Source: Allacma fusca (Eukaryota > Arthropoda > Collembola > Symphypleona > Sminthuridae). Taken from it: 64,000 bases of DNA. Of this stretch, positions 21,601-34,899 are shown piece after piece. The notes beneath the pieces were generated by a model. It made no database searches and was not told the origin of the DNA. It saw only the letters and a program-made list of their open reading frames with translations. Within the stretch, counting starts at the first letter, position 1. The number at the start of each line of letters is the position of its first letter. The position numbers were made by a program, and so were the translations under genes. The stretch is from assembly GCA_947179485.1 (NCBI GenBank), contig OX359250.1:5043661-5107660 (forward strand), read 5' to 3'.

Positions 21601-22044
21601 CCACCCACTGAAAATTCCCTTCCCCCTTAGCTCCGGAGATTTTTACCACACAGATCCAAAAAAAATATATATTATATACACTTTTTTTCATGAGCATGAT
21701 AAATAATTTTTATAGCATCCCACCACATTGAAAATAAATTGAAGTGGCTGTGATTGTTTTTGCAGTTACAATATACTAACAGACAAATAAGCAGAGAACA
21801 AGGCATTCCCAATTGTGACGTTTTTCTCTCGTGGCGCCCCCAAATATTAGACTGAATATACTGAATCTAAGCTGCTGATTGGATTTTGGTGCTCAGAAAC
21901 AAACACAAAAACTGTAACGCATTTTCAATCCACATACTTACTATACCTGTCTCACAATCAATGGTACTTCCTCTCACTCAAGCATGCTGTAAGAGAGCGC
22001 CACAAACTTTGGCAGCACATCGATTGAAATCGTTGAGGACTTCG

Positions 22045-22124
22045 TGCAGGGTCTAATGATTCAGCAGGGAAATTCAGACATGATCGTCCATGGAGATTTA
22101 CAAAAATCTTCATGGAAATCCCTG
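22045..22124 (-). repeat. CAGGGG-end dispersed repeat, minus-strand copy
   Basis: Reverse complement begins CAGGGATTTCC and contains GATTTTTGTAAATCTCC and CTGAATTTCCCTGCTGA, matching 10,482-10,570. Confidence 0.6.
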
Positions 22125-22189
22125 CGCTCTCCCTCTTAAAGGGTAAAAGTTTCTACTGGTTTGTGATTGCAATTAAAAATTAACATGAA

Positions 22190-22570
22190 GGCTAACTAAC
22201 TGTGTTATTTGCGGCATGTAATATGAATTTATTTTCCATTGGCGAAACCGATGCCTGACTATTTATCTCATTATCAGCAGTCATATGCTATGTGACTGAA
22301 CTAACAAACTATTAACCCTTTCGAAGCCAGCAGTAGCTGGCTGTGCACACAAAAGTAGTGTTACACAAAAGGATCAGAATAATATAATTCGAGATGACGA
22401 AACAATATTTTTAATTTTCGTGCACCAATTACCATAAGGATTTATGTACCGTAAGTATTTTTCATTGGCGAAGCCGAAGGATTTTTAGACGTGTTAGAAA
22501 CTAACAAGAACACCATAGTTTACGCGTGTGAAGTGAAAACTCATCGCTCAAATACAAAACGCGCGTGATG
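22190..22570. repeat. Mosaic repeat: GAAGCCAGCA..AGCTGGCTGTGCA and TTTTCCATTGGCGAA words
   Basis: TTTTCCATTGGCGAAACCGA near 22,230, TTTTTCATTGGCGAAGCCGA near 22,458 and a related stretch near 20,915 are diverged copies. TTTCGAAGCCAGCAGTAGCT at 22,319 recurs as TTTCGAAGCCAGCAACAGCT at 24,085. This points to a fragmented older repeat family spanning 20.8-24.1 kb. Confidence 0.5.
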
Positions 22571-22574
22571 CGGC

Positions 22575-22665
22575 GATAATTTCAAAACTTCCCTCCCTCT
22601 CCTAAAAGCGCTTTATAGGTTCGCGGATACAAATTACCATAAAGGTTATATGGCTTAGCAAGTAG
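22575..22665 (+). repeat. ACGCGCTTTATAGGTT-family copy
   Basis: CTCTCCTAAAAGCGCTTTAT, then AGGTTCGCGGATACAAATTA and CCATAAAGGTTATATGGC. One of the best preserved copies together with 23,700-23,790. Confidence 0.7.
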
Positions 22666-22723
22666 TAGCAAGGGCGGTGATGCTGTCACGGGCTACATTT
22701 ATAATACCATAAACGGTGGCTAT

Positions 22724-23467
22724 CAGGGTTGAAAAAAAACCGGCTTTTATCAATAAAGGCCAATCCAGTGGCAAGAAATGGTAACAACCGGCTTTTATTT
22801 GATGCGGATTTTATTGCCTAAAATATAATAAACGCCAATACTATCCAGTTAAATAATCTAATGTCCAGGCCAGTGGTTGCTATTGGATTTTACCGGCATC
22901 TTTTGGCTTGTGGTAATAATTGGTAACAATTATGTCCGATCACGCGACGTTCTCCAAAAAATTAAAACTCCGCTTCTTTTACGTCCGCACCTACTTACTC
23001 CCTATATAAATACGATTTTTGTTAGTAACCTAGCAGCCCAATTTAAATATTGTGGCAGACCGGTAGTTCTGTGCAGGATTTCTCAGTGAGTGTCATTTCT
23101 GGGATGGTTTTTGATTCTTTTATTATTTTATTTCTCATGATCATTTCATTACCGAATAACTGCTTGCAAACATGAAAGAAGATGAAATTTTTTCAAATAT
23201 TTAATAAATACTGTCGGTTGAATAAATTGTTAATAAGGTGTTTTCCTTTAGCCATTGTGGCTTTTATTCATTTCTGTCCATGCATGCGTAATATTAGCCA
23301 AGCCGGTGGTACTTTTTGGTTAAAACCGGTTTTTATTGGAAGGTGGATTTATTTGGATACTATTAATTATGGCCATTTTATGCCAATCTATACAACCGTA
23401 TTAGGCCGGTTAGTACCGGATTTTACCCAATATTGACCAGGCCAATTCTTGCCACTTGCCAACCCTG
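22724..23467. mobile_element. Non-autonomous hAT-like element with ACCGGYTTTTA words
   Basis: Starts CAGGGTTGAAAA and ends with reverse-complement CAGGGTTGGCAA, a short terminal inverted repeat. ACCGGCTTTTA/ACCGGTTTTTA and CCAATA/TTGGTAA words repeat near both ends (22,740-22,930 and 23,295-23,450). The flanking eight bases (GTGGCTAT and CTTATTAC) are not a convincing duplication. No transposase frame inside. Confidence 0.6.
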
Positions 23468-23699
23468 CTTATTACAGTATGCTTTGCAAAGACAACATCT
23501 TAATAAATGTCGAGGACAAAGTTTTGGTAAAGTTGGCATTAATTTTCACTAGACAACTGTATGTTGCTTTTTCGAGAGATAGGTCTAAAGAAAATATCAA
23601 GGTCGGTAAAGGTACATACAAAAGTAATTGTGTTTTAAAGAAGTTTTGTAATTTGTTGTAATTAAAAAGGCCTTAATAAGGCTACTGGCTTTCTTAATA

Positions 23700-23790
23700 C
23701 TAGAATTTGACGATGAGGGGACATTTTTAAACCTTCACTCTCTCTCCTAAACGCGCTTTATAGGTTTGCGAGTATAAATTGCAAATTGTA
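23700..23790 (+). repeat. ACGCGCTTTATAGGTT-family copy
   Basis: CTCTCCTAAACGCGCTTTAT, AGGTTTGCGAGTATAAATTG. Preceded by GATGAGGGGACATTTTTAAA, resembling the 5' flank of the 6,935 copy. Confidence 0.7.
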
Positions 23791-24129
23791 TATTTAAAGA
23801 AGTTCTGTATGTTATATTATACTCATACGGAGTTGTATTTCAGAAGCAAAGGTCGTTTAAAAAATATTCTATTAGAAAAAAACTATTTCGGCAATGAAAT
23901 TTTAATACTGGCGGATCAAACCACTAGATTTCGTCGGTGTTGCTATTGGGAAATGGGGCTTATCCATCACCTTCCGTCCTGTGGTGGCTTGATCCGATAT
24001 CGGATAACACCTCCTATTGGTTTGCGATTGTGTGTTTTGGTGCGATGTGTTATTCGACTAAACCAACAAGCTATGAAGCCTTTCGAAGCCAGCAACAGCT
24101 GGCTGTGCAGTGCTAGTCATCAGTAAAAT

Positions 24130-26660
24130 GTCATTTTTGCGTTGGCACATATTTTACAATTTTCATTTTTGTTAGACATTTTTAATTTTTTACTGTTCAT
24201 TATCAAAAATCGGAACTCACACAGGCACAAATTGTTCTTTCAAAAATCCATAAAATCTTTATAATATATTGTTGAATGTTTGCAACTTCGCTTGGGTTTC
24301 AAAAATATTTCAAGGATAATTCGAGTCCTTCAAAACCACCTTTTTTAAACCACTGACCAGAAGTAGTTAATTTGACCAATACAAAGTATTTTAGAAAATC
24401 AACAAGAAAATTTTATAAAACTTGATTTGCTTCATTCTGTCATGAAAAATTTCTGTACGTGTGACTCCGACGTCCTCATAATTAGTGAGGATGAAACAAT
24501 GAAGGTCAAGAGATGTGTTGCCACCCCGGTAAATCCCAACAAACAGTGAGAGCTAAGGAGAATAAAAACAATTCTTAAACTTAATTATCTGTACCAGAAT
24601 TCGGAACGGGACGGGTAGGAAAGTCTGCATGATTTTCTTCAAAAAACTTTTAAAATCAGGCGTTTTAGCCTTATCAAAAACTTCAATGTTCATTTTTTCA
24701 TTAATTATGAAATGTACGACTGCTAACCACACATTTTTTTGATTTTTTGATTAATCTGGAAAGAAGTTCGGGATATATCAAGGTATTTAACCAACCCGAT
24801 GCAAAGAGCATTGAAATTGCAAATATTAAAAGCTGCAAAAAAACCTTTTGAAGGTTTTAATTTGCTTCATGTAATTCCATCAACGAAAACAGACAGAAAT
24901 ACGTTTCTGTACAAGATAAAGCTCTAGAAAATCAACTAAAGTTGCAGTACCTGTGAATTTATAGTAATAATTATTATCTATCTGACATTTTCAACCTGGC
25001 CCCGGCCAGGGCGGCCTATCTGCAACTACATCACTGCTGCTACCAAATAATTGCAATTTATCCCTGTAGTAAAATAACAGAACTATCAAGTAATTTTTGA
25101 CGGGGCATAGGGCTCAAACAGTAGTCCTCCCAAGTAAACAGGACTTCTCCCCCCATAATAGGCTTATGCTCTCAAATGCAAGTAGTAAGGGAACAACAAA
25201 ATTGAACTTCCCTGCATTCGTCATTTATCTTTGCTCAATCTCTCAAATAAAATAAACGAAATGATATCCTACGCTACCTCTATGACTATTACGGCAACAT
25301 TTGCAAACAACGGCAACACATAAATTCGGCTTGAATAAAAACATGATTATAAACAAGAAATAACTCTTAAGTTACACTTAAAATCACACTAAATAAAACT
25401 GAAGAAATATTTCGAAATATATAACATTTCTTATTATTTCACACAGGTATTATGTATTGCACCAAATCTAAAAATCTAAGCTTATACAAACTTGATATTA
25501 CGCGTAACAACAACGCCCAGCCAAGCCTTGCACTTCATTTATACTGCTTCGCAATCACTTGAAACAAATCGCAGGCTCAATCGATCGAAGTAGTTCCATC
25601 AGCACTTGTATACATAGGTACTTGAATAAATAACCAAAGGGGCGAATGTAGAAGCCTAGACTTTCCAAACTTTCTAGGGTATAATTTCATCTCCATTGCA
25701 TTCGAGATCACGTGTAACGTAATCTGGCAGAATGAGGTAGTCCCAAAGCGTGCTCCAGACTTGATCCGACGGTCATTGCTAAAATATTATGAGAATAATT
25801 ACATTTATGTATAAATAAAGCAGTAAAACTATGCATAAGAAGAAAAACAACAACTTGGAAAATAATCCCTTACGTATATTATTGAATCGGTACTCTTCAG
25901 GTATAGGAAGAAGTAATGAAAATTACTAGAACCAGCTCTGGCGGCATTGTTGACACAACCGACTGTGAGACTGATTGTCTGATAGACAATTTGGTAATTG
26001 CGTTAACATGTTATAGCTGATACTAGTAGTTAAATTGTAATTATTTTTGTTTAATATGATGAGTTAATTAAACATTGGGTCATAGAAGGAAATAATATAC
26101 ACTTACAGGCTATTTTGTAGTGTTATTCCAGAAATAGTCCGACCAGCCATGCCCAATAGAGTATTTGAATGACCCAGCTTCCCCAAAAGGAAGGACTCGA
26201 GTGGAGTCGTTCCTCCACAAATCAAATTGTAGATACGAACAGAAAAACAAGAATCATGACGGGGCATGACATAACAAAATATAGAGTAAGGGTGAAGAAC
26301 TGATCTCTTAAATTGAAATTAGTTAATGAGAAATTTTAATAGACAAGAAAGTAAAGTCCGAGCCCACTGATGGCTGAGTCAGAATGCGGAGTTGATAAAT
26401 ACCGAGACATGACAATCGAAAGGAATAAAGAAGTTACAGAAAGAGGTATTTTAGCGCATTTCATCTTGGTTGTATTTTCTAATTTTGTTGTTATAAAAAG
26501 AACACAGATTTGATTTTCAAAAAGGAAAAAAAGAAATAGATGTGTGTGAATTACGTATTAGGACCTAGGACATCTGGGAAGATAATTGTAGTGTTATCGC
26601 TCCCACAGTTGTATCCATTATAATTACTTATTACATAGTAGCTAGTGTAGTTCTTTTGCA
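24130..26660. other. Intergenic, no gene recognised
   Basis: AT-rich sequence between the repeat cluster and PTEN. No supported exon, retroelement or tandem array. Confidence 0.5.
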
Positions 26661-26667
26661 TAATATA

Positions 26668-26673
26668 TTTATT
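26668..26673 (-). promoter_or_regulatory. Candidate PTEN polyadenylation signal
   Basis: AATAAA on the minus strand, about 170 bp past the PTEN stop codon. Plausible position for a short 3' untranslated region; other AT-rich signals further on are possible. Confidence 0.35.
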
Positions 26674-26842
26674 TGTAGCTAAGAGGTTGATGAGAAAACT
26701 GTATATCTATTATATCGGTTGTTGGGGATGAAGAGAGGCGGGCGAGGGCGATTGTGAATTAATTATTATTAATATAATATTATAATAATTTTATACCGTT
26801 TTCATTAATAATTATATTTTTGGTAAAGTGTTTAAAACGTTT

Positions 26843-29728
<2,886 letters not shown>

Positions 29729-29729
29729 A

Positions 29730-30790
29730 ATTGGATTTTATAATTTTTACAATCTTGCTCGAAAATCCACAACCAAGACATGAAGATGAGGACAGGAATT
29801 ATTTGGGAATTGTGAATCTTCTTATTAGGTAAACTCCGCTCAAATAAACTGTACAGAGGCAGGTTCATTCCAACCTGAGAATTCACTGCGACTGAAATGC
29901 CTATATGCAATTCATACGGCAGTGTTCAGCATGAACCAGAGCTGGGCAGGCGGCGCTTCCTACATCCCCTCAAAATGAAATCGCAATTATTTTTAAAATG
30001 AGGTTGGGCAAGAATTTAACCTTTATCTTTTTAATTTTGACTTTTACCCTCTGCGTGTACCACATTCAGTTTAATTATTTTTCAGGGACGGGACACCCGA
30101 TCCCCTCGTTTTTTTCCAGTACAAATTCTTGCCTCAAAATACAGTCAGAAAATTGTTTTAAACGGCGGGTAGGCCGACACCCAAAAAAATCTCGAATTTT
30201 CCCCGGGGTTACAATATACAAACCCCATTGTTTTGAGTTACGACCTTCAAAAATTCTGTGAAGGATTTGAAGTTACACTCATGTAACGGGGAGTAAATCT
30301 CTAAAAATTTACAAAATTAAATTTTTTTTTGGGATTACTCCTGGTTTTAAGGAATTTGAATGCCAAATGTTTGTTACTTATACTAATATCGCATAGCAAA
30401 ATCTTATCCCTTCACACGGACAGGCGTTGGTAGGGGTTGTATGCTTTCATTAAAATTAGCCCATCCTGACCATTTGACATCTTGGCGGAATTTATGTTTT
30501 TGTCCTCTTAGCTTATTATTGTTGGCCCAATTTTAACAAGTACCATTCTCAATGGAGATTCCATTTCTCAAGCATATAGGTTGTAGGAAATGGAAGTAGT
30601 ACTTTAAAAACAAATTAGCCAAGGTTATGGAACGTATGAGTATTTTTGCATATTCAAGACAAATAGGAAATTTTGGTTTCCCTTTCAATGGGTAAAAGTA
30701 GGGAGATCCCATTTGATCCCCTATAGTAAGTAAGTACATGTAGGGAACATTCGCTTGTCATAGGGAATGAAATGAAGTTGTAAAGTAGAA
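29730..30790. other. PTEN upstream region, no further gene recognised
   Basis: Would contain the PTEN promoter and 5' untranslated exon. No TATA box or other clear core promoter element was recognised on the minus strand. Small open frames here lack protein-like features. Confidence 0.4.
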
Positions 30791-30832
30791 ATATGAATTT
30801 TGTCCTACTGTCCCATGTTTGTTGTCATTTGC

Positions 30833-31008
30833 TTAGGGGACGGACATCCTGTGACACCTATAGGGCATTCTGCGAGGCCAAGAAGATAGTTCTGTCTCCT
30901 GTCGTCATTGCTGTTGAGATGTCTGGCACCTACTGGGCGGAGCGGGAAGGAAGGGACAGGTATGAAGTGTGGATTGGGAACTCAGTCAAAGAGGCCGCTC
31001 ACTCGAGG
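30833..31008 (+). CDS. Orphan exon-like segment, unrecognised
   Basis: An acceptor (TTGTCATTTGCTTAG) precedes about 175 bp that stay open and end at a donor (CTCGAG^GTAATA). Codon composition is clearly richer in G+C than the neighbourhood, and the product is protein-like with SCDTYRAFCEAKK, SGTYWAEREGRDRYEVWIG and KEAAHSR. I do not recognise it and found no partner exon nearby. It could be an isolated exon of a gene with long introns, a retroelement piece, or transferred DNA. Confidence 0.3.
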
Positions 31009-31199
31009 TAATACACCAAAACTTGGTCTGACCTGAGTGAGCGGGAGTTGCTACATCAACATTTACTTAGTATGTAACTTCAACTTCAACTATAGTGATA
31101 ATTTCAATTTGTAAGTCTTCAAATTTTTAATTTTAATTTAATACAATTTATTTGTATTTATTTAAGGTTCTGGAGGCTATCTAGCCTTCTGCATTAATC

Positions 31200-32030
31200 T
31201 TTTGTAACTAATTATTGGGTGTATTTACAATTATGTAAGGGACGAACCACTGTTGTAATAATTCTAGCCGGTCAAGAAAACTCCTCGGTTCTTTCTCAGT
31301 TTCGGGACAATTACATACAAATATTGAATATATAATAAAAGGAAACAATAGGATAGGAGCAAGTCGAGGACAGGGATTAATTACCCAACTAACGGATCCG
31401 TACAACCGGTTCTATGTATTTCCGACAATCCGATTCTTCCGGCAGGTGAGGATTCTATAATGTGTTAATCTGTACTGTCAATTGTCTGGAGAATGGCAGT
31501 TGTGTGGATCATTGAGGTCTTGAATTGGTATTTAGTCATTATTTGTTGAAGTTATATATTCATGTGGAAAATTTCAGTTCCCGAGTAGCTGTCAGGGACA
31601 TTTGCAAGGGGCATTTCGATAATGTGTGTAGTCACGTTGGCGTCAAAACAGTAGCTATGGGCATCACAGTTGAGTGAGAATACGAGCTGTTCGCCGATCT
31701 GGAGGATAATTGGTATCACAGTGGAAGTTATTTGAGAAGAAGATGAGCGTTCTAAAAGGATGGGATGTGGGAGGCTTCTTGTTTCATAGAGAGATGTGGA
31801 AATTCAAAGGTCAAAAGTGTCTATATTGGCGTCCCTAAATACAAATTGGGCCAGGTCCAGTTTTCCCTGACAGGAAAATGATTCTCGTGCACTTTGGGAG
31901 ATTAACCGGAGGGATTCGGCGTGAGGATATTTAGTGTGCTGATGCAGGTTACAGGACGGACTTCAACTGTAACTTGAGAGGAGGATTGGATTACTGACAA
32001 TGGGACAGGAATTTTTTGTACGTACACTTG
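31200..32030 (-). pseudogene. Degraded coding-like sequence, unrecognised
   Basis: On the minus strand several in-frame stretches look protein-like, for example QIGEQLVFSLNCDAHSYCFD and a block with PAGRIGLSEIHRTGC, separated by stops. Cys/Asn content would be compatible with a retroelement envelope-type product, but no diagnostic motif such as a fusion peptide or cleavage site was recognised. Treat as decayed coding DNA of unknown origin. Confidence 0.2.
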
Positions 32031-32462
32031 CAGTATGATTTAAATTACCTACTTGGAATTGTTTGTAGTATTGCTCATGTGGCATTTTTTCAAGTTGTAA
32101 TGTTTCGTTTTGCAGCAGAAGAATGAAGTAAATTCAGTCGTACGCTTACGGTTTGTAAGTATTTAAAATGGATACGGTGACAACCATGGATTTTGACCCC
32201 ATTCATTCGAACGGAGTTTACGAGGTTTGTTCAAGGGAAGACTTAGTGGACTCTAGTATTTAATGGTACATTGGTACGTATAATTATTTCTCAGAGAATA
32301 CTCTGTTTCATCCGTAGATATACTAGATATGTTCTTCAATCAGACAAGACGCTTTTCGGAAACAAGACATGACATGACCGATGTGAAATTAGTACAAGCT
32401 ATTGGGGTACATTGATAATTAATCCCCAAACCCTATTAAAACTTTAATTCCGCGATTTGACA

Positions 32463-32588
32463 TAGTTTGATATTTTAACTCTTCATATATAGGTCACTAA
32501 TCTCCTCCTGGAGCGTCCTGTTGTCGTATGTGTTCATGGAAGTTGTTGAAATCACCTTCTTGTCTACCATGTTGGTGGTGATCCCATT
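32463..32588 (-). CDS. Exon-like segment with clean stop, unrecognised
   Basis: On the minus strand a possible acceptor (GCAAATAACAG) is followed by about 41 open codons with MVDKKVISTTSMNTYDNRTL and QEEISDLYM, ending in TAA. It has a protein-like composition but is too short to identify. It lies upstream, in the same orientation, of the degraded sequence at 31,200-32,030 and may belong with it. Confidence 0.2.
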
Positions 32589-33479
32589 TCGTTCCTGTTA
32601 TTTGCCTCTGGTTTTACTTAACGGGAAGATTTTTAATTTTGTGCTTGAACATCAAGTGGAATGAAAAAAATCTTTCTGATGTTTGAGAGTTCAAAGCAGA
32701 TCTCTTAAATTCCATTCAGCAACTATCTTTGTTACCTTGGATGGAATAAAAAAAATCATTTGCCAGGAATCCTGCGCCTCAGGTTTTTGTGCCTGGAAAA
32801 GACCATAAGTAATCAGCTGCTGCGTTTTATTGCTTTGTATGTAAATATAATTAATTATTGTTGTTGAAGTTAACAAATACTTGCCTGATTATTTGTTAAA
32901 TCTTCGTGTTACTTGACAAGACCACACGGAATTTTGAAATGATTAAAATGGAACTTATGAATTTGTTCTAAATGTGAAAGTTGCAACTGAACTGGTGAAT
33001 TCATTACTTCTACTTCTTATGAACCGCAATATAGTATAACCTACTCGTAGGGTATTGAAATGCCTGCCCAGTTTTTGCGTAAGTGGGTAGCTTTTAAAAA
33101 TCCCGTTTTTTCTCTCGCATTTTGGGCATTATTATGGTTCAAATTCCTTGTGGAAGTGAAAAATAGTTTTCTAAGCACCAAAATTAAGCCACTAGATTAG
33201 ATTTAGTATATGTATCCAAATGTGTAGTGCTTTCGCGTGGGAAAAGTCACAAATAATTATAGATAAATGTCTGATTCTCGGGGGTGATATACTGTGACTG
33301 ACGCGGGTGATATACTTTATCACTATTGAAAATAATTTTCTGTGTATGCATCAGTGATGTGTGATCAGAAATGTTTTTTTTCTTTTGAAGTTTCAACCCG
33401 TGCAGTAAAAATCTCTGAGATTAATCGTAAATTGTAAGGGACCAGTCAGATTTTCAATGGGTTGTGAAGCTGAATTGTG

Positions 33480-33715
33480 AATTGAAGCTCAATTTATTGT
33501 GCATCGAAAATGTTTGCAGTTTGCAACTTTGAAATACCATGATTGATATGCAGAGTAAAAATAGAATCGACCCTAATTCCTGGAAAAATGGCTAGAGTAA
33601 AAATCAATGTATGTCATCCTCATTGGCCCCCCAAAGCTTGTTTTGTTTGCAGTTTTCATGTGCGAAGAAACTATTAAAGTACGGGTACAAATTTTAACAG
33701 GAAAAATGTCTGATC
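33480..33715 (+). repeat. Dispersed repeat, plus copy of a pair with 21,381
   Basis: Contains TAGAATCGACCCTAATTCCT, GGAAAAATGGCTAGAGTA and GTTTTCATGTGCGAAGAAAC in the same order as the reverse complement of 21,381-21,600. Confidence 0.75.
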
Positions 33716-34539
33716 GCCCAACAGTAATGCACATACTTGTTAGGCTTACATACATATGTACATATGTCAAAGATGTAGTTCATTTTAGGTCGTCCACAGT
33801 TTCGAAAAATAGTTTCTAGAATAATTTTATTATATAAGCATTGTCATATATACAATATACAGGTGTTTCACAAATTTTAATGTCAAATATGAGCTACGAC
33901 ATTCAAGCGCATTTCATCTAAACGGTTGAATTAACTTGCATTGGATTCATTGATCAGGAATTCTCCCTTCTTCAGGGTTTTCTTAGCAGCTTCGGTCTTG
34001 ATACTGGATTTCTCCCAACCTTGGCTACCTTTGTTTAAAGCTCATGGCGACAATTCTCTACTTACAAGGAATGTTTCTCAACTGCCCAGAGATATTTTTC
34101 TGAAACTTTGTTCGATCAGTACCTATAGGTACTTTACTTCAGTGTGGCACATTCCGTTGCTGCTACGTTTTGGTTAGTGCTACGCTACAGCGCGCTCAAA
34201 TATTTGCGCTCTAAAATTGCCACAGAGGGGGGGGTTGAATTTTTCCAGGTTATTTCCTATAAGAAATTTCAAGTTTTCATTTCTAGCCACATTTCCTTAT
34301 TATTAACAGCAGCATTATGGAAACACATTACAGGAACTTCAATTTGTACCCAAAATAAATCATCCAAATATTATTGTAATCAATAAAACATCTCTTAACA
34401 CTTGTACGGCGAGTTTGTATAACAAAATTTTGAAAGCAGAACAGCAAACCAAACTTCACCCTTCCAGTTCAATGTGACCCAATGAAGTTTCCTATGCAGT
34501 AGTAAGAACCGCCTTGAATGGGATCATTTTATTTTTCAA

Positions 34540-34870
34540 GTTCAGTTAGATACTCAAGTTTTGGTCAAGCAATGCAAACGTTAATCTCGAGTAGGTACTC
34601 CCATTTGAATTCCAACGGTAACAAACATCGATCTCCAGTTGCAACTCAAATTTTGTAAAAACTCAAAACTCAAGTGTAAACTTGAGGGAAACATCGAGTG
34701 CAAACTTGAGACACGAATGTCAACATGATACAAAACTCGATAGTAAAGTCAATGATCGAGAGTAAACTTAAAACAATAGAATATATGTAACTGGAAAATC
34801 GTGTGCCATTTCAAGTAAAACTCAAGTGCAAATTGGAAACACGAGAGGGAACTGTAACTGTCATGCATTG
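34540..34870. repeat. ACTCAAG/CTTGAG-word region
   Basis: The words ACTCAAG, AACTTGAG and CTCGA recur about ten times in both orientations within 330 bp. This resembles the subterminal word clusters of the elements in the left third of the window. Terminal repeats and duplication were not found. Confidence 0.4.
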
Positions 34871-34899
34871 ATAGTATTTGATAGTGTGCCGGATGGCAG

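Noticed and set aside
34555..34860. hAT element with CAGTTA ends
   Set aside because: Possible CAGTTA starts at both sides, but flanks do not duplicate and the word cluster is diffuse.
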